The notes under the pieces: generated by a model
Databases searched by the model: none
What the model saw: the letters and a program-made list of their open reading frames with translations, nothing else
Told to the model about the DNA's origin: nothing
Shown here: piece after piece, positions 6,352 to 14,110 of the stretch
Layout of the letters: every line of letters begins with the position of its first letter
Numbering within the stretch: the stretch's first letter is position 1
Made by a program: the position numbers and the translations under genes
Origin: a virus
Reading direction: 5' to 3' (one strand)
Length of the DNA: 22,538 bases
IMG/VR virus record: IMGVR_UViG_3300044632_002106
Location: 1 to 22,538 of that record

Positions 6352-6650
6352 AGTATTTTTATTGTGTCGTAGCTGCTGGCTAGCTGAATATTTAATTTTA
6401 TTATTTCTTTAATATCGAAGGCCTTTTCAACGGCAGATACAAAGTCTGTATACCCCATCTTCAGTAGTTCAGGTTTTCCATCATTTAATACAGATATGCT
6501 TACAGCACTCTCGTTTATCTCAACTATATCTCCGTTAGCTACTTCACAGTAGGGTAAGGCTACTTCATAATTGTCTCCTCTAAACTGTACAGTCAGAGTG
6601 TCAAAATATGGGGGATCTGTTAATCCGTTTTGCTCGTCTCCTGAATTCAT
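6348..6650 (-). CDS. Hypothetical acidic protein inside the AAA+/DUF1257 operon
   Basis: Encodes 100 residues, acidic. A Gly/Asp/Pro-rich N-terminus (NSGDEQNGLTDPP) is followed by a beta-rich segment (FDTLTVQFRGDNYEVALPYC, GDIVEINESAVSISVL) and a helical end. The ATG overlaps the upstream TAA by one base (TAATG), and the stop overlaps the DUF1257-like start (ATGA), so it is translationally locked into the module. I do not recognise the family. Confidence 0.72.
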   Translation of the reverse strand: MNSGDEQNGLTDPPYFDTLTVQFRGDNYEVALPYCEVANGDIVEINESAVSISVLNDGKPELLKMGYTDFVSAVEKAFDIKEIIKLNIQLASSYDTIKIL

Positions 6651-7648
6651 TATACTAGTTTTCTGAAGTATTCGCCCGAAACGTTGGCTACGTCGGAAAG
6701 ATTTTCTGCTTCTGTGACTACAGTGTTAAGATGCGTGCGTAACAAACCAATAGCATCTTCGTCTTTACTGAAATCGTGGTTACCCACCAGCAATCTTTCA
6801 ACTTTAGCCAATTCGTTCTCTACTGCCTTGTCGTCTACAAAATTCATATCCCTAAATTCTTGGATATGTTTCAGTAGTGTTTTGATGCTGGCGTCAGAAA
6901 CAACTTCTTTCTTGTTTATCTTTTGTAGTGCCTTGGAGCAATGCTCTACAACCTTTGCTCGCAAAGTAGATGTAACTTCACCGACAAAATCGTTAATTTT
7001 TGCCATGTGTGTACTGATCTGCTTGCTGTATTCTTTCTTGTAGTTATCTAGGGCTTTCAGTTTAGCTTCGTTGCCGGCTATTTCGCGGTCAATTTCATCC
7101 TGAAGATTGAGCTCTTTGAACTCTGTGGGTAGAGCAATTTCAAACGAGCCTATTTCAAAATAAAACTTACTACGAACATTAGCTGCAGAAGGATAGTATT
7201 TTTCTAAATCTTCCACATTAACAGTATCCTTGTGTTGCTGGTAAAACTCAATTGCCTCCTGCTTGTATCCTTCGTAATTCTCAATAAATTCGTCTACCAT
7301 TTGCATAAATTCATCACGATACTTATAAAGGTTTGTTTGCACCTCAATATAGCGCGACTTTGGAACAAACGGCAGGTTTACCATCGGGAAAGCAAAAGAG
7401 CTTGTGTAAAGATATTTACGGCTCTTTTGCTCAAGATTTTTAAACTTTTTGAACACCGAGGTCTTAATTAGCATTTTTTTACCCAAATCAATAGTGTCAG
7501 GCAATTTATTCTCTAATTTAATATCTTCCTCAGTAAGCTTATAGCCCATGCCCCACATACCGATGTGGAGATTTACTAATTTTCCATCTTGGAAAACTTT
7601 GTCGTAGTATTTCTGTAATGTTTCAGTTACTTGATATTCGTTAGTCAT
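6650..7648 (-). CDS. DUF3150-like protein
   Basis: Encodes 332 residues. The N-terminus GKLVNLHIGMWGMGYKLTEEDI, with LPDTIDLGKKMLI and FKKFKNLEQKSRKYLYTSSFAF following, resembles DUF3150: a (V/L)-x-L-x-I-x-x-W opening, L-x-x-E-D-L, then L-G-x-K and a helix ending at a small aromatic patch. The remainder is a long charged helical region (residues about 95-330) with likely coiled coil. DUF3150 proteins are encoded near AAA+ ATPases in phages and bacteria. Here the gene is 30 nt after a Ycf46-like AAA+ gene, which supports a substrate-adaptor or partner role. That role is inference. The family call is from recalled pattern. Confidence 0.65.
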   Translation of the reverse strand: MTNEYQVTETLQKYYDKVFQDGKLVNLHIGMWGMGYKLTEEDIKLENKLPDTIDLGKKMLIKTSVFKKFKNLEQKSRKYLYTSSFAFPMVNLPFVPKSRYIEVQTNLYKYRDEFMQMVDEFIENYEGYKQEAIEFYQQHKDTVNVEDLEKYYPSAANVRSKFYFEIGSFEIALPTEFKELNLQDEIDREIAGNEAKLKALDNYKKEYSKQISTHMAKINDFVGEVTSTLRAKVVEHCSKALQKINKKEVVSDASIKTLLKHIQEFRDMNFVDDKAVENELAKVERLLVGNHDFSKDEDAIGLLRTHLNTVVTEAENLSDVANVSGEYFRKLV

Positions 7649-7678
7649 ATATTGTGTTGTTTAATTGTTTGCTTATTC

Positions 7679-9259
7679 TTAGTCGTTACCGATAGCGATG
7701 CTGAGTTTTCTCATATTTTTCTGAACATCTGCAATAGGATCGCCTTTACTGGTTACCATCACTAGCTTTCCTTGCGCCTGTCTGCGCATTACCTTCAAGT
7801 CTTCTTCATGAGATACTGCGAATGGAATAAACTCTGCTAATACCTCCGTGACATGGCTGTCGTTGATTTCTTCTCCAGCGTCAAATGCTTTGTATAACGC
7901 ATCCTTGAACACCTCTTCGATCTCAGCGCCTGTAAAATTATCAGAACCAGTCACAAGTGTTTTAATAGAGAAATTTTTAGGGTCTCTGTTATATTTCTTA
8001 ATAACTACATTAAATATCTCTTTGCGTTCGTCTGCCGTAGGTAGATCTACCCAGAACAATTGGTCAAAACGACCTTTGCGTATTAAGGCGGCAGGTAAAA
8101 GTGTGTGATTGTTGGTAGTAGCCACAATAAACGCAGGATTAGTACGGTCATTAAGCCAGCTTAGGAAAGTGCCGAAAATACGGCTACTTACACCACTGTC
8201 TCCAGAGCCGCTAACTGCGCTGTTGCTTAGACTTTTTTCGATCTCGTCGATTAATATCACACATTTGCCAATACTTTCTACTGTCTTGATAATCTCGCGC
8301 ATATTTTTCTCGCTGTTGCCAACCAGTGAATCAAATACACTTCCAATATCTAGAGCAAACAGTGGGCAATCAAACTCTTTGGCAATTGCCTTACATATTA
8401 AGCTTTTGCCTGTACCTGGAACACTAGCCAGAAGCATTCCTTTAGGTAGAGGTAGATTATATGCTCTAGCTTCTTTGTTGTAGGCTTTTTTCCTGGTAGT
8501 TAGCCAGTTCTTGAGCCCCTGCATCCCGCCGACGTTATCGAAGCTAATGTTAGGCTCCATATAAGTAAGCAGTCCATTCTTTTTAAGTTGCGCAATCTTT
8601 TCTTTAAATACAGCCTCAACGAATTCGCTGTTAAATTTTCCTATTTCTGTCCAGGCTGAAGCAAAGGCATTTTCTGCTTCAGTACTAGTCATACCTCTGG
8701 CTGCCTCAACAGCTGTCTCGATAATACTATTATCAAGCTCAATAGGCTCCCTTCCTGCTTCTTCTCTACCTTTGTCTATTGACCCTTTGATGTACATCAA
8801 CCTCTCGGTAAGAGCCTCAATATCTGGCAGGGAGTAGTCTAGCAACTGTATCTCTTTCTGTAGCTCGCCTGGGACTGCATATTTGTGCCCCACAAAAGCT
8901 ATCATGTTACCTATTCTCTTAAGTTTATTCCATGCGTTTCTTAATAAACGAATATTAAGAATTTTATCAAAATGCAAATGAAAATCTTTTAATACAAAGA
9001 TTGTGTTACCGTGCTTATAGTTTTGAATATATTCTAGAAGACTTTTGGTGGTTTCAGTATCTTCAGGATGTGCCATTGCGGTTGGCCCTGATCTGTAGAC
9101 AAGCCCATTTTGCGTGTCCCACTCATTAATGGTAAGTGTGGGGTCTTGACTACTCAAGGCTGTAAGCTCAAGCATAAATCTGGACTCCTCGTGCGTTAGA
9201 ACGAAAACACCAGAATAACCAGCTTTTTGATAATTTTTAATTTTATTAATGCAATTCAT
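7679..9259 (-). CDS. Ycf46-like AAA+ ATPase
   Basis: Encodes 526 residues. Residues 1-150 look like a degenerate, inactive AAA-like domain (YSGVFVLTHEESRFMLEL, NTIFVLKDFHLHF). Residues about 238-480 are a complete AAA+ module: Walker A SVPGTGKS (279-286), Walker B VILIDE (334-339), sensor-1 region ATTNN (380-384), RKGRFD with likely arginine fingers R394/R397, and GAEIEEV (444-450) in the C-terminal lid. This two-part layout is that of Ycf46-type ATPases of cyanobacteria and plastids, related to FtsH/Cdc48 but without the protease. It probably forms a hexamer that remodels proteins. The start has GAGG 7 nt upstream. It is followed by DUF3150-, DUF1257- and DUF2997-like genes, its probable partners. 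Confidence 0.88.
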   Translation of the reverse strand: MNCINKIKNYQKAGYSGVFVLTHEESRFMLELTALSSQDPTLTINEWDTQNGLVYRSGPTAMAHPEDTETTKSLLEYIQNYKHGNTIFVLKDFHLHFDKILNIRLLRNAWNKLKRIGNMIAFVGHKYAVPGELQKEIQLLDYSLPDIEALTERLMYIKGSIDKGREEAGREPIELDNSIIETAVEAARGMTSTEAENAFASAWTEIGKFNSEFVEAVFKEKIAQLKKNGLLTYMEPNISFDNVGGMQGLKNWLTTRKKAYNKEARAYNLPLPKGMLLASVPGTGKSLICKAIAKEFDCPLFALDIGSVFDSLVGNSEKNMREIIKTVESIGKCVILIDEIEKSLSNSAVSGSGDSGVSSRIFGTFLSWLNDRTNPAFIVATTNNHTLLPAALIRKGRFDQLFWVDLPTADERKEIFNVVIKKYNRDPKNFSIKTLVTGSDNFTGAEIEEVFKDALYKAFDAGEEINDSHVTEVLAEFIPFAVSHEEDLKVMRRQAQGKLVMVTSKGDPIADVQKNMRKLSIAIGND

Positions 9260-9263
9260 TTTG

Positions 9264-9818
9264 TTACCTCACTATAAATGTGTTTTTCTTGATTTGTTTA
9301 CAAAGCTCAGTGTCTTGGACGTTAAAAAAACCCAATATATCCGAAGCTATGGCAACTTGTAGTGTTGCGCCTATTTTACCTGCACGACTGCGATAGTATT
9401 GCAGCTCGTTATGATGCATATTTTTTTCTAGCCAAGCTATGGCAGAAAACAACGGGTGGTCATTTTTATATTTATCTTCCTGCTCGTTTTTAACTTTAAC
9501 AGGAGCAACCGCAGGTGGATTGTTTTTTTTTGGCCTACCTGGCGGTTTCTTTAAAACCACAACAATATCTCTAGAAGCATCAGCCTGATGCTTTTTGCTT
9601 TTAATTTTAACTTCAGGGGAGCTGTCGTGTTTTGGTTTGTTTTTAGCTCCCTTAGGTCTCCCCCTAGACCTTTTCTTTTCTATTATAACCGGCGCATCAA
9701 CTTTAGTTTTATTTTTAGAGCCTTTTGGGCGGCCTCTTTTTCTTTTTAATGTAGGTTCAGTTAAGTTGCTCGTCTGCGTTATCCTCCCTGAACCCTTTCT
9801 TTCTGATTTTCCTGTCAT
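9264..9818 (-). CDS. Triple AT-hook DNA-binding protein
   Basis: Encodes 184 residues, very basic in the first 110. Three AT-hook cores are visible: RGRPKG at 28-33, RGRPKG at 52-57, each followed by a basic S/A-K-N-K tail, and PGRPKK at 93-98. These bind the minor groove of AT-rich DNA. Residues about 115-184 form a separate small folded domain (LFSAIAWLEKNMHHNELQYY, ATLQVAIASDILGFF). It could compact or mark the AT-rich phage genome, or act as a regulator. The sequence does not decide which. It lies 4 nt before the AAA+ gene, and its start overlaps a tiny basic gene by 62 nt. Confidence 0.82.
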   Translation of the reverse strand: MTGKSERKGSGRITQTSNLTEPTLKRKRGRPKGSKNKTKVDAPVIIEKKRSRGRPKGAKNKPKHDSSPEVKIKSKKHQADASRDIVVVLKKPPGRPKKNNPPAVAPVKVKNEQEDKYKNDHPLFSAIAWLEKNMHHNELQYYRSRAGKIGATLQVAIASDILGFFNVQDTELCKQIKKNTFIVR

Positions 9819-9927
9819 GTGATTTTGCTACATCGGTATAATACTGGTCTTCAAGCTTCTCACGCTCGATGCGTTTATAGCGATTGCGTCTGTCTCTGAC
9901 TTGGTATTTTCTTATAGTTCTACTCAT
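9757..9927 (-). CDS. Tiny basic hypothetical protein
   Basis: Reading frame of 56 residues, MSRTIRKYQVRDRRNRYKRI ... GFREDNADEQLN. About a third is Arg/Lys, as in nucleic-acid-binding peptides. It overlaps the AT-hook gene start by 62 nt in a different frame, long for this genome, so one start may be wrong. An extended -10-like TGTTATACT ends 10 nt upstream of its ATG. Real-gene status is plausible but unproven. Confidence 0.5.
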   Translation of the reverse strand: MSRTIRKYQVRDRRNRYKRIEREKLEDQYYTDVAKSHDRKIRKKGFREDNADEQLN

Positions 9928-9937
9928 AACGACTATA

Positions 9938-9946
9938 AGTATAACA
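9938..9946 (-). promoter_or_regulatory. Candidate extended -10 promoter for the AAA+ operon
   Basis: Minus-strand TGTTATACT: TG, one base, then the -10 hexamer TATACT (9943-9938). No good -35 is visible. Transcription would start about 3 nt before the ATG at 9927, giving an almost leaderless mRNA for the 9927-5500 operon. Position between two small genes is consistent, but the evidence is one short motif. Confidence 0.4.
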
Positions 9947-9950
9947 TACT

Positions 9951-10115
9951 TTACCTTCGTTTGTAGACTCTATAATATTTTTTCTTGTCAGACTTGCCGC
10001 TTTTGAAGATACTGAGAAATGCGTCCAACGACGATTCCACAATCGTAAATACTTCTTTTGTTACATTTTCTGCTTTTTTAAAGGTTGGCTTATTTCTTCT
10101 TTTATGCTTTATCAT
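9951..10115 (-). CDS. Tiny basic hypothetical protein divergent from terminase
   Basis: Reading frame of 54 residues, MIKHKRRNKPTFKKAENVTK ... KSDKKKYYRVYKRR. It has basic ends around a hydrophobic helix (VFTIVESSLDAFLSIF). Its 5' end overlaps the terminase start by 12 nt on the opposite strand, so either both genes are real with interleaved starts, or the terminase begins slightly later. Composition looks protein-like and it lies 23 nt upstream of the next basic gene. Family unknown. Confidence 0.48.
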   Translation of the reverse strand: MIKHKRRNKPTFKKAENVTKEVFTIVESSLDAFLSIFKSGKSDKKKYYRVYKRR

Positions 10116-11828
10116 GATAAAATTAAAGACATTGCGGAAAAGCTTCTTCGCAAAAATAATGCAAAGTCGTCTTTTCTTGCAAGGCAGCTGATTTTTTCGG
10201 TGTTACCTCCCTCACATTTTGTCGAAAACTATCTATACGACAACGAGGGAAGACTTCAAAAGCTGGATGCTTTCCCTATGTTGAAGCATATTTATGACAA
10301 TATGCCTCAAAAGCTTTTGCTAAAGTGTAGTCGTAAAACGTTAAAATCTACACTTTTAAGTAATTTTATATGTCTTAATTTGATCCGCTGGAATTATTTT
10401 AAAATGATGTACGTCGGCCCTCAGGAGCTCACTACAAAGTATTTTTCTAGTAACTATATTCCTCCGAGATTTGAGAGCCCAAAAATTAAAAATTTATTAT
10501 TAAAGGGATGGTTTAAGAACGATGTTTTTGAAAAGATTTTAGATGATACACACAGCAGTGTGCTATTTAGATATGTTAGTGATGATGCAACCCGTACTCG
10601 CGGGCCAGCTATTGATTGTGTTGTGTATGACGAAGTTCAGGATATTCAGCATGATCAAATCCCAATTATTCAGGAAACTATGGCTATGAGTCCTTATAAA
10701 AGGGAAATTTTTGCCGGTACTCCACTGGATTCTACAAATACTATTCATAGAATGTGGAAAACATCCAATCAGCTTGAATGGATGATGAAGTGCACGGGCT
10801 GTAACCATTGGAACTCGCTTACAGAGGGGAATGACCCGCTGAAAATGATCCAGCCGCACGGTTTCAGCTGCTCTAAATGCAGCAAAGTATTAAACTCTCG
10901 AGAGGGTGAATGGGTGAGCATGAACCCTAGCGATTATCTAATTACAGGCTATCATCTAGCTCAGCCGCTGTTACCGCACTTCAATGAAGATCCTAAAGAA
11001 TGGAAGGAAATTTATCAGAAGGTGCATAGCGGTAAAAATGAACTTAGAGTGGTTATGAATGAAACGCTAGGATTGTCCTATGATGTAGGGTCCAAGCCAA
11101 TCACTCAGGAAGAACTTGTTAAAGTCTGCCTGTTGGGTTCACAACATGTAAATGGTAATGAGTATGATCTAGCTATTTTGAATAAAAATAAAGCCAGATA
11201 TGCTGCGTATACCATGGGGGTCGATTGGGGGGTCAGTATGGCGCAATCTCGCACAGTTGCTACACTTGGAGCTATGAGAACTGACGGAATTTATGAAGTC
11301 ATTTCAGCTAAAATATATCGTGGCTTTGATTATGAGGCGCACATTAAAGATATAGCTCAGCACGCTAATAGTGTAAATGCCTTTTGCGTATCTGACTCAG
11401 GTCCTGACCCCATCAGGGGAATCAAGCTGTGCGAGCTTACAGACCCTAGTAGATCTCAAATGGCTGCCTATAGAAGAACAAAAATGATTCAGCATTTTGA
11501 ACCAGGTGTGTACGACTGGAGGCAGAATAGATGGGTCTTACATAGATCTGATGTAATATCTTTGGTAATCAGGCAAATCAAAGCAGGTAAAATACTCTTT
11601 CCTGCCTGGAGTGAAGTGTCTGAGTATATGCAAGATCTACTTAACATATACATCGAGGTGAAGGATGGACTGTATGGTCAAGAGCTTATCTATAACCACC
11701 ACCCTAAACAGCCTGACGACGCTATGCACAGCCTTGTATTTGCTGTGTGCGCCGCCTATATGGCTGTAGGAGACTCAAGTCTTACAGGCCCTAGTAGTAG
11801 TGCCGGTAGGGATGATTTGGTTTCCTAG
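10104..11828 (+). CDS. terL: Terminase large subunit (GpA-like, with zinc ribbon)
   Basis: Encodes 574 residues, the packaging motor that translocates DNA into proheads and cuts it. ATPase domain: non-classical Walker A CSRKTLKST (75-83), Walker B CVVYDE (172-177), and the coupling motif AGTP (204-207). A zinc ribbon follows, with Cys 230/233 and Cys 256/259. The nuclease domain shows conserved acids at D374 (GVDWG), D431 (VSDSG) and D538/D539 (QPDDAMHS). Length fits the family. It is the only gene on the plus strand here, with no small subunit or portal beside it. Its start overlaps a tiny minus-strand gene, and no clear Shine-Dalgarno is visible. Confidence 0.93.
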   Translation: MLYHDKIKDIAEKLLRKNNAKSSFLARQLIFSVLPPSHFVENYLYDNEGRLQKLDAFPMLKHIYDNMPQKLLLKCSRKTLKSTLLSNFICLNLIRWNYFKMMYVGPQELTTKYFSSNYIPPRFESPKIKNLLLKGWFKNDVFEKILDDTHSSVLFRYVSDDATRTRGPAIDCVVYDEVQDIQHDQIPIIQETMAMSPYKREIFAGTPLDSTNTIHRMWKTSNQLEWMMKCTGCNHWNSLTEGNDPLKMIQPHGFSCSKCSKVLNSREGEWVSMNPSDYLITGYHLAQPLLPHFNEDPKEWKEIYQKVHSGKNELRVVMNETLGLSYDVGSKPITQEELVKVCLLGSQHVNGNEYDLAILNKNKARYAAYTMGVDWGVSMAQSRTVATLGAMRTDGIYEVISAKIYRGFDYEAHIKDIAQHANSVNAFCVSDSGPDPIRGIKLCELTDPSRSQMAAYRRTKMIQHFEPGVYDWRQNRWVLHRSDVISLVIRQIKAGKILFPAWSEVSEYMQDLLNIYIEVKDGLYGQELIYNHHPKQPDDAMHSLVFAVCAAYMAVGDSSLTGPSSSAGRDDLVS

Positions 11829-12937
11829 AAGAATCCTACCCGCTTTTCTTCTGGCTTCTCATAGCCTGGCTGATCTTCCATATGGTAGATATCTGCAAGA
11901 GTCATACCCTCAGTGATTTTGGAAGTATTTAATCCTAGAGACTCGGCCAGTTTGATTGTATCGTCTAGCGAGAGCTTATCAAACTCATAGCTAAGCTTTA
12001 GTCTACCTTTACGTAATAGCGCCGAATCAATGTTATCCTTAGATGTATTGAATGTGGCAATGATGGACACATTGGCCGCATCACCAAGGAAACCTGACGT
12101 AAGGTTGAGTACAGTCTGAACCATGTCTGTGTTTGCTGATACTTCTCTAGAAATTAGAGCTTTTTCAGCATCTTCGATTACCAGAATAATATTCTTGTTC
12201 TCGACTAGCAATGGAACCATCTCGGGAGAGACAAGCTGCTCAATCATTCCTCCTGGGATATAAACTATCTTACGCCCAATATCACATGTTGTAAGATACT
12301 TGATATAAGACGACTTGCCTGTGCCTGGAGGTCCGCTGAACAGATACAGCCCGGATGTCTTCGTTTTAAGGCTCTCCATAATCTTTTCATGAAAAGCTTC
12401 AAACCCTGATCCATAGTTTAGAGTTAAATTACTATTAACGTCCATTGTAGGTAGCGGAGACAGACTAAGATCTCCATAATTAGCAGTGAGCATGTAGATC
12501 TTATTCTTAAGCTGCAGCTTAAACGGCAATAAAAGATCGCATAACAGCTTGGCTTCTTCTCTGTCTTTGCACGCAGCTCTAACACTTACGTGCAAGCTAT
12601 CAATCTCTTCTTTTTTAATATTATTACCGTATACTGCTCCTAGCATAGGATGGTCTCCGTCGGGAGACCTATATGAAGAGTGTAATAGAATATCTTTGTA
12701 TGCCCCCTCTTTACCTACCCATACATTTTCTTCTACAAGCCTAGAGCCTATCACTGTTATATCGCTGGTGAAGATATGAAAGTACTCCTCGATAGCCTTC
12801 AAGCAATCCATCTCAAAGTTATCAGAAAAGGTGACTGTTGTCGGTATAGTTTCAAAAAGCTTGTTATATAGATGCTCTAATCTTTTGGCGTTAGGCTTCT
12901 CATAAATATCTACAAGGTGGGAGTTATAGCTGTGCAT
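11825..12937 (-). CDS. BCS1-like AAA+ ATPase
   Basis: Encodes 370 residues. Residues 1-185 are an unfamiliar N-terminal domain. Residues 195-330 are an AAA+ core: Walker A GPPGTGKS (202-209), Walker B ILVIEDAE (251-258, with E-D where most families have D-E), sensor-1 Asn in ATFNTS (N297), and RKGR (309-312) with likely arginine fingers. The order and the IEDAE form resemble the BCS1-type AAA proteins found in several large phages. It probably remodels a protein complex, target unknown. The ATG overlaps the upstream gene by 14 nt. Its stop codon shares CTAG with the terminase stop. Confidence 0.82.
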   Translation of the reverse strand: MHSYNSHLVDIYEKPNAKRLEHLYNKLFETIPTTVTFSDNFEMDCLKAIEEYFHIFTSDITVIGSRLVEENVWVGKEGAYKDILLHSSYRSPDGDHPMLGAVYGNNIKKEEIDSLHVSVRAACKDREEAKLLCDLLLPFKLQLKNKIYMLTANYGDLSLSPLPTMDVNSNLTLNYGSGFEAFHEKIMESLKTKTSGLYLFSGPPGTGKSSYIKYLTTCDIGRKIVYIPGGMIEQLVSPEMVPLLVENKNIILVIEDAEKALISREVSANTDMVQTVLNLTSGFLGDAANVSIIATFNTSKDNIDSALLRKGRLKLSYEFDKLSLDDTIKLAESLGLNTSKITEGMTLADIYHMEDQPGYEKPEEKRVGFF

Positions 12938-13472
12938 TGTCTAAGTATTCTTTAGTAATCCTAAGTTTCTCGTCAAACAATTCCTGTAGAGCTTCATTCT
13001 TCTCGTCATCATTGCCGTCGCGCTCCTGCATCAGAGCTTTCGGGAATAACGTAGGAGGTTTGTGAAATCCGTAGTCATTAAATATAATTCCTGCATAAAC
13101 TCTAACCTCGGGAGAAAATTCCATCTCTTCTCCTACGATCAGATAGGCTTCCGTCAACCCACAAATCAGCTCTTCTGCTTCTAGCGGGTTTAATTCATCT
13201 AGGTTATCAGGCTGGTGATTTAATAGATAGTTCAATGTTTCAAACACAGGCACATTATTTTCATATAAGTCTGTAGTTAGAATTGTAATACCTGCCTGAA
13301 TTTTATCTGATTGTAAGTCTGATATTTTGCAGTCAAAATCTTCCTGAAGTTCTGCCCTAAGTACTCCAGGCTCCCACTCATAGCACTCTTTACCGTATTC
13401 TTTAGTTACGAGTGCAAGCAAGACCAGTACAGGAGCTTTCTCATCTTTTAGTATTTCTTTTTTACTCTTCAT
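12924..13472 (-). CDS. Hypothetical phage protein preceding the AAA+ gene
   Basis: Encodes 182 residues from ATG at 13472 (MKSKKEILKDEKAPVLVLLA). An in-frame start 36 nt further upstream exists but would overlap the previous gene. The chosen ATG is 7 nt after that gene's TAA. The protein is acidic (isoelectric point clearly low), mostly helical, with a hydrophobic first helix (APVLVLLALVTKEYG) and an acidic C-terminus (ERDGNDDEKNEALQELFDEK). Its 14-nt overlap with the AAA+ gene suggests coupled expression, and it may be a partner of that ATPase. Family unknown. Confidence 0.72.
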   Translation of the reverse strand: MKSKKEILKDEKAPVLVLLALVTKEYGKECYEWEPGVLRAELQEDFDCKISDLQSDKIQAGITILTTDLYENNVPVFETLNYLLNHQPDNLDELNPLEAEELICGLTEAYLIVGEEMEFSPEVRVYAGIIFNDYGFHKPPTLFPKALMQERDGNDDEKNEALQELFDEKLRITKEYLDNAQL

Positions 13473-13479
13473 ATAGGCA

Positions 13480-14043
13480 TTATACAATCTCACCGTTCTC
13501 ATCCACAAACTGTTTGTGAACTTTCTGAACAGCCAGATTAACTATAGGCATCCAACAAGCAAGATCATCTGAGTTAATGCTCGCGTCAAGATTATATACG
13601 TACGCATCACCATATCTGGGAAATAAACTTACTCGAGGTGCTCTAAGATACTCTGATACAGGTTGTCCATTATGTGTAAATTTACTGCAAGGTAGAATTG
13701 CGTAGATGTTGCTGAATGGTGCTGGCAGATACCTAGAAGCAACCATAGCCTCTTCTGGTGGAGTAGCGTATGGCCACAATCTCCAGTAGTTTATGAATAT
13801 TTTGGGGTCTTTAAACTCAAAATCCTGCCTATAACCTACAATTAGATTTATAGTGTATCGAGATATACTAGATTTACTTTTCCTTATATTGAAAGCTTTA
13901 ACAATTATAGCTTTATTTCCTCTTAGCGCGTTATTGAAAAACTCTTCCGGAGAATTAAGTAACGGTAGGCTTTTCCTTTTCTTATGGTGTTTGCCTCCAG
14001 GCAACCACTCTACATGTACGTCTTCTTCTGTATATGTCGGCAT
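13480..14043 (-). CDS. Hypothetical phage protein, 187 residues
   Basis: Starts MPTYTEEDVHVEWLPGGKHHKK. After a basic N-terminal patch (KHHKKRKSLPLL), the body is rich in aromatics and Pro (DPKIFINYWRLWPYATPPEE, NIYAILPCSKFTHNGQPVSE, FPRYGDAYVYNLDA), which looks like a compact beta-rich structural protein. The ATG is one base after the U-run of a strong terminator, so expression depends on read-through or on an unseen promoter. It heads a three-gene unit with 12924-13472 and the AAA+ gene. I do not recognise the family. Confidence 0.72.
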   Translation of the reverse strand: MPTYTEEDVHVEWLPGGKHHKKRKSLPLLNSPEEFFNNALRGNKAIIVKAFNIRKSKSSISRYTINLIVGYRQDFEFKDPKIFINYWRLWPYATPPEEAMVASRYLPAPFSNIYAILPCSKFTHNGQPVSEYLRAPRVSLFPRYGDAYVYNLDASINSDDLACWMPIVNLAVQKVHKQFVDENGEIV

Positions 14044-14075
14044 AAAAGAAACCCGCCAAGTTGTAGCCTGGCGGG
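14044..14075 (-). terminator. Intrinsic terminator, possibly an attenuator
   Basis: Minus-strand stem CCCGCCA (14075-14069) pairs perfectly with TGGCGGG (14058-14052) around a 10-nt loop. It is followed directly by TTTCTTTT (14051-14044). This is a textbook rho-independent terminator for the 14111-15166 gene. Its U-tract ends one base before the next ATG at 14043. Confidence 0.85.
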
Positions 14076-14110
14076 CTGTTATTTAATTTTAGTTTGTTTA
14101 AGTTTGTTAA

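Noticed and set aside
6684-8483. Several plus-strand frames of 79-124 residues
   Set aside because: All are antisense to the DUF3150-like and AAA+ genes, whose motifs are unmistakable on the minus strand.
9985-10191. 68-residue plus-strand reading frame before the terminase
   Set aside because: Overlaps the terminase start in another frame and the tiny minus-strand gene; hydrophobic low-complexity translation.
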